Shown: positions 32,191 to 42,160, numbered from the stretch's first letter. The stretch is DNA of 64,000 nucleotides from Verrucomicrobia bacterium SCGC AAA164-E04 (GCA_000383715.1 KB911917.1:1-64000); one strand, 5' to 3'. Numbers and translations are program-made. The notes: generated by a model from the sequence alone, not told the origin.

Positions 32191-33378
32191 ATGTATTATC
32201 GCCGATTTGGCAAAACGGAACTTAAAATGCCGGTGTTTACCTGCGGTGGTATGCGCTACCAACATCAATGGGTCGATACCGCTCCGGAAGACATTCCAAA
32301 AAAGAATCAAGCAAACCTTGAAGCCACAATTCACAGGGCACTAGAACTCGGAATTAACCACATCGAAACGGCACGAGGATACGGCACCTCAGAAATGCAA
32401 CTCGGGTGGCTCCTCCCCAAATTGCCTCGTGAAAAAATGATTGTGCAAACAAAAATCGCACCCTTTGCCAGTCAAAAAGAGTTTTACGAAACCTTCAACC
32501 AGTCCATGCAATATCTTGGATTGGATCACGTGGAACTCTTGTCCATTCATGGCATCAATAATCATCAACTACTGGATTGGACGACTCGAAAAGGAGGGTG
32601 CCTCGAAGCCGCCTATGAATTAAAAAAACAAGGTCGAGCGAGACATATCGGATTTTCAACACATGCAACTCCGGATATCATACTGGAGGCAATCAAGACC
32701 GACGCGTTCGAATACGTCAATTTGCATTGGTATTTTGTCAATAATTTGAATTGGTCTTGCGTTGAAGCGGCTGCAGACCGCGATATGGGAGTGTTCATCA
32801 TCAGCCCCAACGACAAGGGAGGGATGCTGTATGATCCACCTGCCAAATTGGCAGGACTCTGCGATCCGCTCAGCCCGATGGCGTTCAATAACCTCTATTG
32901 TCTGGCAAGGCCTCAAATTCATACCCTGAGCATTGGGGCAGCCCGACCAAGTGATTTTGATGCGCATCTCGCTTCATTGCAACACTACAGCAATGCCACC
33001 CAAACAATGAAACCCATTGAGCAAGCATTGCGGATTGAAATGAACCGAGTGCTGGGTAAGGAATGGTCTGAAGAATGGCCGGAAGGGCTTCCCGAATACG
33101 TTGACATGCCGGGCGAAGTAAATCTGGTAGAAATCCTCCGACTCTGGACCTATGCCAAGTCTCTCGATATTGTCGGATGGGGTAAAATGAGATATAACCT
33201 TCTGGGAAATGCTGAGCACTGGTTCCCTGGTCAAAATGTCAGTCACTTGCCAGCAGCAGCCTCCGAGTGGGTTCACCTGTTGAACAGGAGTCAATTTAAA
33301 GATCAGATTCCGGGCATCCTTCAGGAGGCTCATCAGATGTTATTCGAAAAACCGGTACAGAGAATAAGTCAGTCCTGA
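32191..33378 (+). CDS. Aldo/keto reductase
   Basis: This is a 395-residue (beta/alpha)8 NADPH-dependent oxidoreductase with RRFGKTELKMPVFTCGGMR at the start, the HIETARGYGTSEMQLG catalytic-Tyr region (here ARGYG for the usual ADxYG) and the HG of LLSIHGINN. IGFSTHA and ISPNDKGGML follow. The C-terminal 90 residues extend past the barrel. Substrate unknown. It is divergent from ispH and ends just before a strong bidirectional terminator. Confidence 0.88.
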   Translation: MYYRRFGKTELKMPVFTCGGMRYQHQWVDTAPEDIPKKNQANLEATIHRALELGINHIETARGYGTSEMQLGWLLPKLPREKMIVQTKIAPFASQKEFYETFNQSMQYLGLDHVELLSIHGINNHQLLDWTTRKGGCLEAAYELKKQGRARHIGFSTHATPDIILEAIKTDAFEYVNLHWYFVNNLNWSCVEAAADRDMGVFIISPNDKGGMLYDPPAKLAGLCDPLSPMAFNNLYCLARPQIHTLSIGAARPSDFDAHLASLQHYSNATQTMKPIEQALRIEMNRVLGKEWSEEWPEGLPEYVDMPGEVNLVEILRLWTYAKSLDIVGWGKMRYNLLGNAEHWFPGQNVSHLPAAASEWVHLLNRSQFKDQIPGILQEAHQMLFEKPVQRISQS

Positions 33379-33407
33379 TGGGGGGGGCTCAGCGGATTCA
33401 ATCCATC

Positions 33408-33443
33408 AAAAAAGCCACCGCATATATATGCGGTGGCTTTTTT
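33408..33443. terminator. Bidirectional terminator, perfect 36-bp palindrome
   Basis: Six A, GCCACCGCATAT, then ATATGCGGTGGC and six T form a perfect palindrome between the convergent aldo/keto reductase and rpsR. The A and T flanks let it serve both strands. Confidence 0.93.
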
Positions 33444-33473
33444 GTGAAAGAATTAAAATCGAACCGGTCCCGA

Positions 33474-33731
33474 TTACTTCATCAGCAGCAGCTGACGCGC
33501 TTGTTTGATAGAGCGACTTAGGCGCCGCTGAAATGGAGCAGGTAAACCGGTATATTTGCGAGGCAGGATCTTGCCTTGTTCGGTCACGTATCGTCGAAGC
33601 AAATCGACATTGTACGGTGCCAAAGCATCAATGGTAAAGTCGACCACAGGCTTGGGCCTCGGTGTGCGTGTTGTATAACGCCCGGTGGTCTCACCGCGGC
33701 GTCCCTTTTCCTTGTTATTCTTGCGTGGCAT
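33474..33731 (-). CDS. rpsR: 30S ribosomal protein S18
   Basis: The 85-residue protein shows the S18 core: [56 protein letters not shown], shared with all bacterial S18 (R-KYTG motif). It binds S6 and rRNA in the platform of the small subunit. The 17 N-terminal residues are extra-basic. It lies 38 nt after rpmG and ends before the palindromic terminator. Together with rpmG and the DksA-like gene it forms a small translation operon. Confidence 0.96.
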   Translation of the reverse strand: MPRKNNKEKGRRGETTGRYTTRTPRPKPVVDFTIDALAPYNVDLLRRYVTEQGKILPRKYTGLPAPFQRRLSRSIKQARQLLLMK

Positions 33732-33769
33732 ATCTTAGATTCAATTGGAATTAATTTTTAACACTCAAT

Positions 33770-33937
33770 CTACTTAATCTCACGATGGAGGGTGTGGCGC
33801 CGAAGGAATGGGTTGTATTTCTTTTTTTCAACCTTTTCAGTCTGCAATTTTTTATTGCGTGAGGTCATGTAGCGTGAGGGCGGCTTACCTTCCTTACGTG
33901 CTTCTGTGCATTCAATAGTGACTATTTCTCGTGGCAT
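33770..33937 (-). CDS. rpmG: 50S ribosomal protein L33
   Basis: The 55-residue protein is [14 protein letters not shown]..., with [10 protein letters not shown] and the typical L33 end [14 protein letters not shown]. The usual Zn cysteines are mostly absent (only one C), so it is a zinc-independent version. It sits 5 nt after the DksA-like gene and 38 nt before rpsR, which supports one operon. Confidence 0.93.
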   Translation of the reverse strand: MPREIVTIECTEARKEGKPPSRYMTSRNKKLQTEKVEKKKYNPFLRRHTLHREIK

Positions 33938-33942
33938 GATCT

Positions 33943-34569
33943 TTAATCCTTGTCTCGATTCGGTTTACGATCGGAATCCTCATCATCCGATTCTACAACG
34001 GGCGTAGCTCCTGGCGAATCAACAGAGCCAAGTGTCCCAAGTCGTCGCTGGCGAGCAACGCCATCTTTTTCTAGCTGCATTTGTGATTCCACCGTGAAAC
34101 GAGTCCAGGGAATAGCTTCCAAACGCGCTTTAGGAATTGGCTTTCCGGTCAATTCGCAAACGCCATAAGTTTCTTTTTCAATTCGGCGCAAGGCTTCTTC
34201 GATTTCATAAACCGCATCCTGATCGGATGACAGAAGACTCAACGCAAAGTCTCGATCAAAGTTATCTGTCCCGGAATCGGCCATGTGGAGACTATAACTT
34301 TGCATCTCTTCAGCTGACTCTTTGGCCAACCCATCCATCTGTGCCATCAGACGCTCGTGTAACTCCAATAGAGTTTTGTAATATTTCGACCATTGCGGCT
34401 TCACTTTGGTCGTACTCCAGTTCTTGGATTTTGCTGACTTGGAGCTGGTTTGTGTTTCCTGAACAGGAATCCCCAGAATGGCTGCTGTTGTCGCTGTGGC
34501 AACAGTTGATCCACTCTTTTTAGCCTTGGCTCCAGTCACCTTTTTTGCTGTATTTTTCTTCGTTGTCAC
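33943..34569 (-). CDS. TraR/DksA-like protein lacking most zinc ligands
   Basis: The 208-residue protein has a Lys/Thr/Ser-rich N-terminus ([13 protein letters not shown]), then a coiled-coil hairpin with [22 protein letters not shown] and a DksA-like globular part: [36 protein letters not shown]. In DksA this has a four-cysteine zinc finger. Here only the first Cys (VCEL) remains; the positions equivalent to the other three are T, T and S. DksA-type proteins bind the RNA polymerase secondary channel and modulate rRNA transcription. The coiled-coil tip (DxxDxA) is partly seen as [13 protein letters not shown]. The start is GTG. It is the first gene of the rpmG-rpsR group. Confidence 0.8.
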   Translation of the reverse strand: MTTKKNTAKKVTGAKAKKSGSTVATATTAAILGIPVQETQTSSKSAKSKNWSTTKVKPQWSKYYKTLLELHERLMAQMDGLAKESAEEMQSYSLHMADSGTDNFDRDFALSLLSSDQDAVYEIEEALRRIEKETYGVCELTGKPIPKARLEAIPWTRFTVESQMQLEKDGVARQRRLGTLGSVDSPGATPVVESDDEDSDRKPNRDKD

Positions 34570-34790
34570 GGGTTCTAATCCATGTAGTTCAGCCAGTTCC
34601 GATCAGGTCTGGCAGTTCAACAGAACGCCAGAAATTTTGTTACAAGCGGTGGAATTTAGCAAAGCCTTTTCAAATTACCACCTTTTTTTGAGGGATAAGT
34701 AAATTTTGTATTCAGAAGAGGCAAGCAATCTCCCCATCCGCTGCCCAACCTTGGTGTGCCAGTTTGAACGAACGATGGTTACGTAATGAT

Positions 34791-35165
34791 TTATTGACGA
34801 GCCTTGCGGCGACGCATGTCTTTCTCTTTAACGAGCATGGCAGCTTTGCCGATACGACCACGCAGATAAGTCAACTTAGCGCGTCGAACAGAGCCATAGC
34901 GATCAACGTCGACTTTGGCAACACGAGGTGAGTGCACTGGGAATACACGCTCAACTCCTTCACCGTAGCTGATGCGTCGGACAGTGAATGATTCATTCAC
35001 GCCTGATCCACCTCGAGCGATGACAATACCGGCAAACACCTGAATACGCTCTTTATCGCCTTCAACCACACGGACATGCACCTTCACGGTGTCGCCAACC
35101 GAAAAATTCAGAGGCTCCTTACGAAGGCTGTCGGCCTCAATTTTTTTTAACAATTCCTGATTCAT
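34791..35165 (-). CDS. rplS: 50S ribosomal protein L19
   Basis: The 124-residue protein has the L19 signature [30 protein letters not shown] and [16 protein letters not shown]. It lies at the interface of the 30S and 50S subunits. It is the last gene of the rpsP-khpA-trmD-rplS group, 36 nt after trmD, the usual order. Confidence 0.97.
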   Translation of the reverse strand: MNQELLKKIEADSLRKEPLNFSVGDTVKVHVRVVEGDKERIQVFAGIVIARGGSGVNESFTVRRISYGEGVERVFPVHSPRVAKVDVDRYGSVRRAKLTYLRGRIGKAAMLVKEKDMRRRKARQ

Positions 35166-35201
35166 ACAACGTTGTGATTTCTCAACGAGGGGAAAGCCCC
35201 T

Positions 35202-35879
35202 CTATTTTAAATATTTTACCAAATCCGGGCGCATCGCCTCGGTTCGTTTGATCGCCTGTTCGTGCCGCCACTTGGCTATAGCCGCATGATTGCCCGACAT
35301 CAAAATTTCCGGAACCTTCATGTCCCTGAAAACTTGAGGACGCGTGTAGTGCGGGTATTCCAGCAACCCATGGCTGAACGATTCGTCCACAGAGCTTTCA
35401 GCATCTCCCAGCACCCCAGGAACCAACCTGGTCACACAATCGACGATTACCATTGCGGGAAGCGCACCATTTGTCAGAACGTAATCTCCAATTGAAAACG
35501 TCTCATCGATCAGCGCTTCCCTGATCCTTTCATCGAATCCTTCATAACTCCCGCACAGCAGTACCAGATGTGGGCACTTGGAAAGCCTGACGCCATCCGC
35601 CTGCTGAAACTGCTTCCCTGAGGGAGCCATCATTATGACAGCAGTCCCTTCGGTTTTCATGCTTTCCACAGCATCGAAAACAGGCTCAGGCTTGAGAACC
35701 ATTCCTGGTCCCCCACCAAAAGGCCGATCATCGACGACGCGATGCCTGTCCTTGGTAAAATCTCTAAGGTTGTGGATACTTAAATCCAGCAGACCTTTGT
35801 CCTGGGCTCGCTTTAGGATACTTTCATTGAGCGGTCCCAAAAACATTTCAGGAAACAACGAAATGATGTCTACCTTCAT
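35202..35879 (-). CDS. trmD: tRNA (guanine-N1)-methyltransferase
   Basis: The 225-residue SPOUT enzyme methylates G37 of tRNAs reading CNN codons, which prevents frameshifts. It shows DIISLFPEMF at the N-terminus, the FGGGPGMVLKPEP loop, LLCGSYEGFDERI and SIGDYVLTNGALPAM (trefoil-knot AdoMet site), and LLEYPHYTRP. Its length is standard. It lies 74 nt after khpA. rimM, often between these two, is absent. Confidence 0.97.
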   Translation of the reverse strand: MKVDIISLFPEMFLGPLNESILKRAQDKGLLDLSIHNLRDFTKDRHRVVDDRPFGGGPGMVLKPEPVFDAVESMKTEGTAVIMMAPSGKQFQQADGVRLSKCPHLVLLCGSYEGFDERIREALIDETFSIGDYVLTNGALPAMVIVDCVTRLVPGVLGDAESSVDESFSHGLLEYPHYTRPQVFRDMKVPEILMSGNHAAIAKWRHEQAIKRTEAMRPDLVKYLK

Positions 35880-35953
35880 ATAATCTTTAAGGTAACGGAC
35901 ACCATAATGCGATCTCTGGTTACAGAGCCAGACCTACCCTCAACTGAACAAAC

Positions 35954-36193
35954 TTAAACTTCCAATTCGGAAACCTCGAGAACACACCGGGCATCCGCCT
36001 TCGCGCTGCCTGCTTGCATCAGACCGCGAATGGCGTTGATGGTGTTACCCTGTTTTCCAATCACCTTCCCCATGTCATCAGGATGAAGTTTGACTTTGAA
36101 AACTGTAAGACCATCTTTGTCTTCAGCTTCAATTTCCATTGAATCCGGGTTCTCAATGAGCCCCTTGATTACGTATTCTACATAAGTCTGCAT
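35954..36193 (-). CDS. khpA: KH-domain RNA-binding protein KhpA
   Basis: The 79-residue protein starts MQTYVEYVIKGLIENPDS and has a single type-II KH domain with the GKVIGKQGNTINAIRGLM loop. KhpA binds RNA, often as a partner of KhpB (Jag), and is commonly encoded between rpsP and rimM/trmD, as here. An extension to 36214 begins at a non-ATG codon and is less likely. Confidence 0.92.
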   Translation of the reverse strand: MQTYVEYVIKGLIENPDSMEIEAEDKDGLTVFKVKLHPDDMGKVIGKQGNTINAIRGLMQAGSAKADARCVLEVSELEV

Positions 36194-36232
36194 GGTCTTA
36201 TCAGCAAAAATCAATAACCGCTCAGCTCAAAA

Positions 36233-36520
36233 CTAGGCAGTCGCAGCATCTGCTTCCACCTCTTCTGCAACAGCTTCAGTAGAAGCCTTGCGTGCCTTAC
36301 GGATGAAACTCATGACCGTGTCAGACGGTTGAGCACCGCAAGAGATCCAGTAATCGATTCTCTCCAGATTTAGCTCGAATTTTTGACCAGAACGGGAAGG
36401 ATGATAGGTTCCCAATTCTTCTATGCACTTGCCGTCACGCGGGCTGCGGCAGTCTGCAGCAACAACGCGGTAAACGGGATGATTTCTCGCGCCCATGCGC
36501 TTTAAACGAATTTTTACCAT
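36233..36520 (-). CDS. rpsP: 30S ribosomal protein S16
   Basis: The 95-residue protein opens MVKIRLKRMGARNHPVYRVV, the S16 signature, and has LERIDYWISCGAQPSD, also typical. It helps assemble the 30S body. It heads the rpsP-khpA-trmD-rplS operon. A 6-bp dyad (TCACCT-agtca-AGGTGA, 36546-36562) lies about 26 nt upstream and might be part of a leader. Confidence 0.96.
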   Translation of the reverse strand: MVKIRLKRMGARNHPVYRVVAADCRSPRDGKCIEELGTYHPSRSGQKFELNLERIDYWISCGAQPSDTVMSFIRKARKASTEAVAEEVEADAATA

Positions 36521-36714
36521 ATTCAGTTACAACTCAAATGATTTTTCACCTAGTCAAGGTGATCAGGTCTTGTTTAAGTTTGCCCCGCAAAAGGGGAACG
36601 AGGAAATTATGCATGGCACCTGGGAATGGCAAGCTCTCTTTTTAAAAAAAAAACCTTTATCAAGGCATTGACAAAATCTCTAAACTTTAGTTCATTAAAG
36701 AAGGTAATTTACTT

Positions 36715-38397
36715 ATGATTAAACCAGCATCGGAAAAAAAGCTATCGCATAACGAAATCCTCAAGGAAAACGATCCCCTTTTGGCAGGCAATCTTGCAGC
36801 CACTCTCAGCGACCCTGAGGTAGATCGCTTTTCCAATGATGACGGGCAATTTCTGAAATTTCACGGCATCTACCAGCAGGATGACCGCGATAAACGCAAA
36901 ACAGGCAAACATTACATGTTCATGATCCGTGGACGGATCGCTAGCGGGATCATGGCGCCAGACCAGTATAGAGTTTACGATGATCTGGCCACCAACTACG
37001 CCAATAACACCTTGAGACTGACATCCCGGCAAAGCATTCAATTTCATGGTGTCGTCAAGACGGGACTGGGCCCCCTGATGAAAACCATCAACGAGGCGTT
37101 GATGACCACCCTTGCGGCATGCGGTGATGTGAACCGCAACGTAATGGCATCCCCTACACCCGCCACTGACACGTGGATCAACGAAGTGCACGCAGATTCA
37201 GAACTGCTGTCAAATGGATTACAACCCACCACTCAGGCCTACCATTCCATTTGGGTTGAGGGAGTTCAACTGGATCTGGAGGAGCACAAGGATCACGAGG
37301 ATCCTCTCTATGGAAAAACCTATCTCCCGCGTAAATTCAAGACGGCATTCGCAATCCCTCCTCTGAACGATGTCGATCTCTTCACCAATTGTCTCGGATT
37401 TATTGCGATCGCCGAGAATGACAAACTGGTTGGTTACAACCTCACGGCCGGCGGCGGCCTGGGTATGAGCCATAACAACCCGAACACATTTCCGCGGAAA
37501 GCAGATGTGATTGGCTACATCACCCGTGATCAGATAGAAAACGTTGCCAAGGGAGTCCTGACGATCCACCGTGATTTCGGAGATCGCACCGACCGCAAAC
37601 ACGCCCGCTTGAAATATGTGCTGGAAGAAAAAGGCGTTGAATGGTTCAGAAATGAACTGGAAAAGCGCATAGGATTCAAACTGGAAGATGCAAAACCATT
37701 TGAATTTACCCGCCAGGGAGACCGATTCGGATGGCACAAACAAGCCGATGGAAACCATTTTCTGGGACTTTTCGTTGAAGCTGGAAGAATCAAGGACACT
37801 GATTCGATTCAATTGAAAACAGCGATACGCAAGGTAGTGGATAGCTACAAAACCGAAATCCGCCTCACACCGACACAAAACATTCTCATTGTGAATGTGG
37901 CGCCCGAATCGTTAGAAGGGATCAACAAGATCCTTGCGGACCACGGGGTTCAAACGACACATGAAAAGTCACCGGTGCGCAGTGCCACCATGGCATGCCC
38001 TGCGCTTCCGACATGTGGATTGGCTTTGGCTGAATCAGAAAGATATCTTCCTGGATTGATTGATCGTGTTGAAGGCTTACTCGGAAACGCAGGTATTCCT
38101 GAGGAAGAAATCATTATTCGTATGACTGGCTGCCCGAATGGATGCGCGCGTCCTTACATGGCAGAACTGGGCTTCGTAGGCCGCGCCCCAAAGAAATACA
38201 ATGTTTATGTGGGCGGCAACGAATCCGGAACTCGATTGAACCGACTCTACAAGGTGAGTGTCAAAGACGACGAAATGGATGAGTTACTCGGCTCATTGCT
38301 GCACCGCTTCAAGGGCGAGCGTCAAACGGACGAACGCTTCGGCGACTGGAGCGCCAGAGCCCTCTGGAAAGAGCTCGATGAACAGGAAGAGGCATGA
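36715..38397 (+). CDS. cysI: Assimilatory sulfite reductase, haemoprotein subunit
   Basis: This 560-residue sirohaem/4Fe-4S reductase makes sulfide from sulfite. Two ferredoxin-like and two SiR-FP domains are present. FHGVVKTGLGPLMKTINE and NRNVMASPTP lie in the N-terminal half. The cluster/sirohaem site is in the C-terminal half: MACPALPTCGLALAESERYL and TGCPNGCARPYMAELGFVG, together giving the four ligand cysteines. It matches the NADPH type (E. coli 570) more closely than ferredoxin types. No flavoprotein (cysJ) is adjacent, so its electron donor is not shown here. A TTGACA box at 36668-36673 is a candidate -35 without a good -10. Confidence 0.93.
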   Translation: MIKPASEKKLSHNEILKENDPLLAGNLAATLSDPEVDRFSNDDGQFLKFHGIYQQDDRDKRKTGKHYMFMIRGRIASGIMAPDQYRVYDDLATNYANNTLRLTSRQSIQFHGVVKTGLGPLMKTINEALMTTLAACGDVNRNVMASPTPATDTWINEVHADSELLSNGLQPTTQAYHSIWVEGVQLDLEEHKDHEDPLYGKTYLPRKFKTAFAIPPLNDVDLFTNCLGFIAIAENDKLVGYNLTAGGGLGMSHNNPNTFPRKADVIGYITRDQIENVAKGVLTIHRDFGDRTDRKHARLKYVLEEKGVEWFRNELEKRIGFKLEDAKPFEFTRQGDRFGWHKQADGNHFLGLFVEAGRIKDTDSIQLKTAIRKVVDSYKTEIRLTPTQNILIVNVAPESLEGINKILADHGVQTTHEKSPVRSATMACPALPTCGLALAESERYLPGLIDRVEGLLGNAGIPEEEIIIRMTGCPNGCARPYMAELGFVGRAPKKYNVYVGGNESGTRLNRLYKVSVKDDEMDELLGSLLHRFKGERQTDERFGDWSARALWKELDEQEEA

Positions 38398-38437
38398 TCC
38401 AAGCAAATTCTGTTTACACATGGCAGTGATCCTCTGA

Positions 38438-39217
38438 ATGAACGATATGCCCGATCAAACGGTAATGACTCATATGGCGAAAAAGCCCCAAGCAAAACAA
38501 TGTAGGCTCTACGGCCTGGAGCTTCAGGAAGAAAACGCCAAGCTTGAATCAGCATCTGCTGAGGAACGCGTCGAGTGGGCCGTTGGGCATTTCAAAGAAA
38601 GCCTGGTACTTACTTCAAGCTTTGGTGCACAAGCTGCCGTTTGCCTGCACATGGCTACCAGTCAGTTGGCAGACATACCTGTTATTTTAGTGGATACTGG
38701 GTATCTGTTTCCTGAAACCTATCAGTTTATCGACAAACTGACAGAGAGGCTTAAATTGAATATCAAAGTGTATCGCTCAGATATCTCACCTGCATGGCAA
38801 GAAGCAAGGCACGGGCAGCTCTGGGAAAACGGACTCGATGGAATCACCACCTACAATCAAATGAACAAGGTGGAACCAATGAGGCGGGCATTGAGAGATT
38901 TAAATCCGAAAGGGTGGATTGCAGGCCTGAGACGCCAACAGAGTTCCAGCCGTAAAAAACTCAATGTCCTGGCTGTTGACGACGTGCATCTAAAAATTCA
39001 TCCCATCGTTGATTGGACAAGCAAGGATGTTTTCGAATATCTTAAAAGACACGATCTACCCTACCATCCCTTGTGGCATCAGGGATACCTTAGCATTGGC
39101 GATGTTCACACCACCAAACGAGTGGATGAAGGAACGACGGAAGAAGAATCTCGATTTTTCGGATTGAAGCGAGAATGCGGTTTGCACGAAACGGCGTCCA
39201 GCGACTTCAGCATTTAA
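38438..39217 (+). CDS. cysH: Phosphoadenylyl-sulfate reductase
   Basis: The 259-residue enzyme reduces PAPS to sulfite with thioredoxin. It has an adenine-nucleotide alpha-hydrolase-like fold with [13 protein letters not shown] (P-loop-like SxGxQ), [12 protein letters not shown] and the C-terminal catalytic KRECGLH. It lacks the two CC pairs that hold a 4Fe-4S cluster in APS reductases, so PAPS is the likely substrate, consistent with the next gene being an APS kinase. It lies 40 nt after cysI. An internal start at MTHM is possible. Confidence 0.92.
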   Translation: MNDMPDQTVMTHMAKKPQAKQCRLYGLELQEENAKLESASAEERVEWAVGHFKESLVLTSSFGAQAAVCLHMATSQLADIPVILVDTGYLFPETYQFIDKLTERLKLNIKVYRSDISPAWQEARHGQLWENGLDGITTYNQMNKVEPMRRALRDLNPKGWIAGLRRQQSSSRKKLNVLAVDDVHLKIHPIVDWTSKDVFEYLKRHDLPYHPLWHQGYLSIGDVHTTKRVDEGTTEEESRFFGLKRECGLHETASSDFSI

Positions 39218-39263
39218 GCCCCCCCTTCATACGAATCCATCAATCAAAACAGCAACGGACATT

Positions 39264-39869
39264 ATGTCTGAGGAGAATATTCATCCCATCTTCCATCGAA
39301 GCCTCGACAGATCAAGCAAGGAAACTTTGCTAGGGCAGAAGGGCTGTGTCATTTGGCTATACGGACTTTCGGGTGCGGGAAAAAGCACTTTGGCAATCGC
39401 ACTGGAGAAGAAGTTGCACGCAGATGGCATCATGACTCAGTTGCTTGATGGGGATAATATCCGAACGGGTCTCAACTGCAATCTGGGTTTTACGGATACG
39501 GATCGTAAAGAAAACATCAGGCGCATCGCTGAGGTGGCCAAACTATTCGCGAATGCCGGCATCGTTACCATTGCTTCATTTATTACGCCCAAAAAGGAAT
39601 TGAGAAACCTAGCTAGAGAAGTGATCCGTGAACCTGATTTCAGAGAAATTTTTGTGACTTGCTCGTTTGAAACCTGCGAGCAGAGAGATGTGAAAGGGCT
39701 TTATGCAAAAGCAAAATCAGGCGATATCAAACATTTTACAGGGAAAGATTCGGCCTTTGAGCCTCCAGAGAAATCTTCTCCTGCAGATCTTGAATTAAAT
39801 ACCGATGAAAAAAGCGAACATATTTGCTTGGAGGAACTATACACCTTCGCAAAAAATGTTCTGAGATAA
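39264..39869 (+). CDS. cysC: Adenylylsulfate kinase
   Basis: The 201-residue kinase converts APS to PAPS. It shows IWLYGLSGAGKSTLA with P-loop GLSGAGKS, QLLDGDNIRTGLN, GFTDTDRKENIRRIAEVAKL and FITPKKELR, the full APS-kinase signature set. It stands alone rather than fused to CysN. It is the third gene of the sulfate assimilation island. Confidence 0.95.
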   Translation: MSEENIHPIFHRSLDRSSKETLLGQKGCVIWLYGLSGAGKSTLAIALEKKLHADGIMTQLLDGDNIRTGLNCNLGFTDTDRKENIRRIAEVAKLFANAGIVTIASFITPKKELRNLAREVIREPDFREIFVTCSFETCEQRDVKGLYAKAKSGDIKHFTGKDSAFEPPEKSSPADLELNTDEKSEHICLEELYTFAKNVLR

Positions 39870-39917
39870 ATACAAATCACCCGAATCACCCCTTTATCCG
39901 TAAGAAATATAGACTCA

Positions 39918-40823
39918 ATGCACACATACCGATTGACTCATTTAAAAGCGCTGGAAGCTGAAGCTATCTTCATCATGCGTGAAGTTGCGTCTCAGTTTGA
40001 AAAACCCGTCTTGTTGTTTTCTGGAGGCAAAGATTCCATTGTCATGGTGAGGCTGGCCCAAAAGGCATTCCACCCTGCAAAGATCCCTTTTTCTTTCATG
40101 CATGTTGACACTGGTCATAATTTTCCAGAGACCATTGAATTCAGAGATAAACTTGTCAAAGAAGTAGGCGCCAACCTCATTGTACGCACGGTTCAGGAAT
40201 CGATTGATAAGGGTCGAGCTACCGAAGAAAAAGGACCTCAAGCCAGCCGGAACATGCTCCAGACAGTAACACTTCTGGATGCCTTGGAAGAGTTTCAATT
40301 CACGGCCGCCATTGGCGGTGCAAGGCGTGATGAGGAAAAAGCACGTGCCAAGGAACGGTTCTTCTCTCACCGCAATGAATTTGGTCAATGGGACCCGAAA
40401 AACCAACGACCCGAGCTGTGGAATTTGTTTAACGGGAACATGCACATGGCCGAACATTTTCGCATCTTCCCATTGAGTAACTGGACAGAAATGGATGTCT
40501 GGCAATACATCAAAATGGAAGAGCTCTCATTACCTTCCGTTTACTTTAGCCATGAACGAGAAGTCATCCACCGAAATGGCATTTACCTGGCCAACTCTGA
40601 GTATCTGACATTAGGCAAAGATGAATTTGTTGAGAATATGGTTGTCAGGTGTCGAACTGTTGGGGACATGACCTGCACGGGAGTCGTCGCTTCACCCGCT
40701 AGCAATGTGGACGATATCATTGCTGAAGTCGCAGCCGCCAGGGTCACCGAGCGTGGGGGAAGAACCGATGACAAACGCTCTGAAACAGCAATGGAAGACA
40801 GGAAAAAAGATGGCTACTTTTAA
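39918..40823 (+). CDS. cysD: Sulfate adenylyltransferase subunit 2
   Basis: The 301-residue ATP sulfurylase small subunit makes APS from ATP and sulfate together with CysN. It shows LLFSGGKDSIVMVRL (PP-loop), MHVDTGHNFPETIEF, AAIGGARRDEEKARAKER and FPLSNWTEMDVWQYI. It is followed by cysN after 49 nt, the normal pair. Length matches E. coli CysD (302). Confidence 0.97.
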   Translation: MHTYRLTHLKALEAEAIFIMREVASQFEKPVLLFSGGKDSIVMVRLAQKAFHPAKIPFSFMHVDTGHNFPETIEFRDKLVKEVGANLIVRTVQESIDKGRATEEKGPQASRNMLQTVTLLDALEEFQFTAAIGGARRDEEKARAKERFFSHRNEFGQWDPKNQRPELWNLFNGNMHMAEHFRIFPLSNWTEMDVWQYIKMEELSLPSVYFSHEREVIHRNGIYLANSEYLTLGKDEFVENMVVRCRTVGDMTCTGVVASPASNVDDIIAEVAAARVTERGGRTDDKRSETAMEDRKKDGYF

Positions 40824-40872
40824 TCCCCGGTGTCCTGAATGCTTCATCAACTTACTATAATTTTTTACTGAA

Positions 40873-42144
40873 ATGACCACTCAAAAGGGATACTTAGACA
40901 TGGACCTCCTGCGCTTCACAACAGCTGGAAGCGTGGATGATGGCAAAAGCACTTTGATTGGACGGCTCCTCTATGACTGCAAATCTATTTTTGAAGATCA
41001 GTTGGAAGCCGTCGAGGAATCCAGCAAGAAGCGAGGTGACGCGATCGTCAATCTGGCTTTGTTGACCGATGGATTGAAAGCCGAGCGTGAGCAGGGAATC
41101 ACCATCGATGTCGCCTATAGATACTTCGCCACACCCAAGCGGAAGTTCATCATCTCCGACACGCCGGGACACATCCAATACACACGCAACATGGTGACAG
41201 GGGCGTCCACTGCAAGTCTTGCCATTATTCTGGTGGACGCGCGCAAAGGGGTCATCGAGCAAACATGTCGCCACTCCTTTATTGCCTCTCTTCTTCAAAT
41301 CCAGCACGTGATTGTAGCGGTCAATAAAATGGATTTGGTTGATTACAAGGAAGAGGTTTTCGATCAAATTGTCAAAGATTACGAAGGCTTCTCCTCACGT
41401 CTGGAAATCCCCCACATTGATTTCATTCCTATCAGCGCCCTTCATGGAGACAACGTGGTGGAAAAATCGGCTGCCATGCCGTGGTACAAGGGAGGCACGC
41501 TTCTTTACACGCTTGAGCACGTTTTCATCGGAAATGAGCACAATCACGTGGACGCCCGTTTTCCCGTACAATGGGTGATACGGCCTCAAAGCAAGGAACA
41601 CCATGATTTCCGAGGTTTCGGCGGACGGGTCGCGGGTGGCGTTTTCAAGAAAGGCGATGAAATAACGGTCCAGCCTTCCGGTTTCAGATCAAAAATCAAG
41701 GGCATCCACACCTTTGAAGGAGAAGTCCCCGAAGCGTTTGCTCCCATGTCAGTAAGTATCACTCTGGAGGATGAAATCGACATCAGCCGGGGGGACATGA
41801 TTGTCAAACAGAACAATCCTCCAAGGGTAGAGCAGGATATTGACGCCATGATTTGCTGGTTTTCTGAATCGACCCAATTACAGCTGGGACGTAAGTACAC
41901 CATCCGCCACACGACTCGAGAGGCGAAATGCATCATCAAAGAGACCAAATACAAGGTCGACGTCAACACACTGCACAAAATTGAAGATGATTTGGAAGTG
42001 GGATTGAACGACATTGCTCGTATTTCATTCAGAACATCCACTCCCCTGCTCCATGATTCATACAAACGAAACCGCCAGACCGGCAGTTTTATCATTGTGG
42101 ATGACGCTACCAACGCGACGGTTGCTGCAGGAATGATTATCTGA
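40873..42144 (+). CDS. cysN: Sulfate adenylyltransferase subunit 1 (GTPase)
   Basis: The 423-residue GTPase couples GTP hydrolysis to APS formation. It shows the P-loop TTAGSVDDGKSTLIGRLLYD, EREQGITIDVAYR (switch region), DTPGHIQYTRNMVTGAS, VAVNKMDLV and an EF-Tu-like C-terminal part. No CysC domain is fused, in line with the separate cysC gene. A terminator follows 17 nt after its stop. A TTG-free ATG start is clear. Confidence 0.96.
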   Translation: MTTQKGYLDMDLLRFTTAGSVDDGKSTLIGRLLYDCKSIFEDQLEAVEESSKKRGDAIVNLALLTDGLKAEREQGITIDVAYRYFATPKRKFIISDTPGHIQYTRNMVTGASTASLAIILVDARKGVIEQTCRHSFIASLLQIQHVIVAVNKMDLVDYKEEVFDQIVKDYEGFSSRLEIPHIDFIPISALHGDNVVEKSAAMPWYKGGTLLYTLEHVFIGNEHNHVDARFPVQWVIRPQSKEHHDFRGFGGRVAGGVFKKGDEITVQPSGFRSKIKGIHTFEGEVPEAFAPMSVSITLEDEIDISRGDMIVKQNNPPRVEQDIDAMICWFSESTQLQLGRKYTIRHTTREAKCIIKETKYKVDVNTLHKIEDDLEVGLNDIARISFRTSTPLLHDSYKRNRQTGSFIIVDDATNATVAAGMII

Positions 42145-42160
42145 TCATAACGATCATTCA

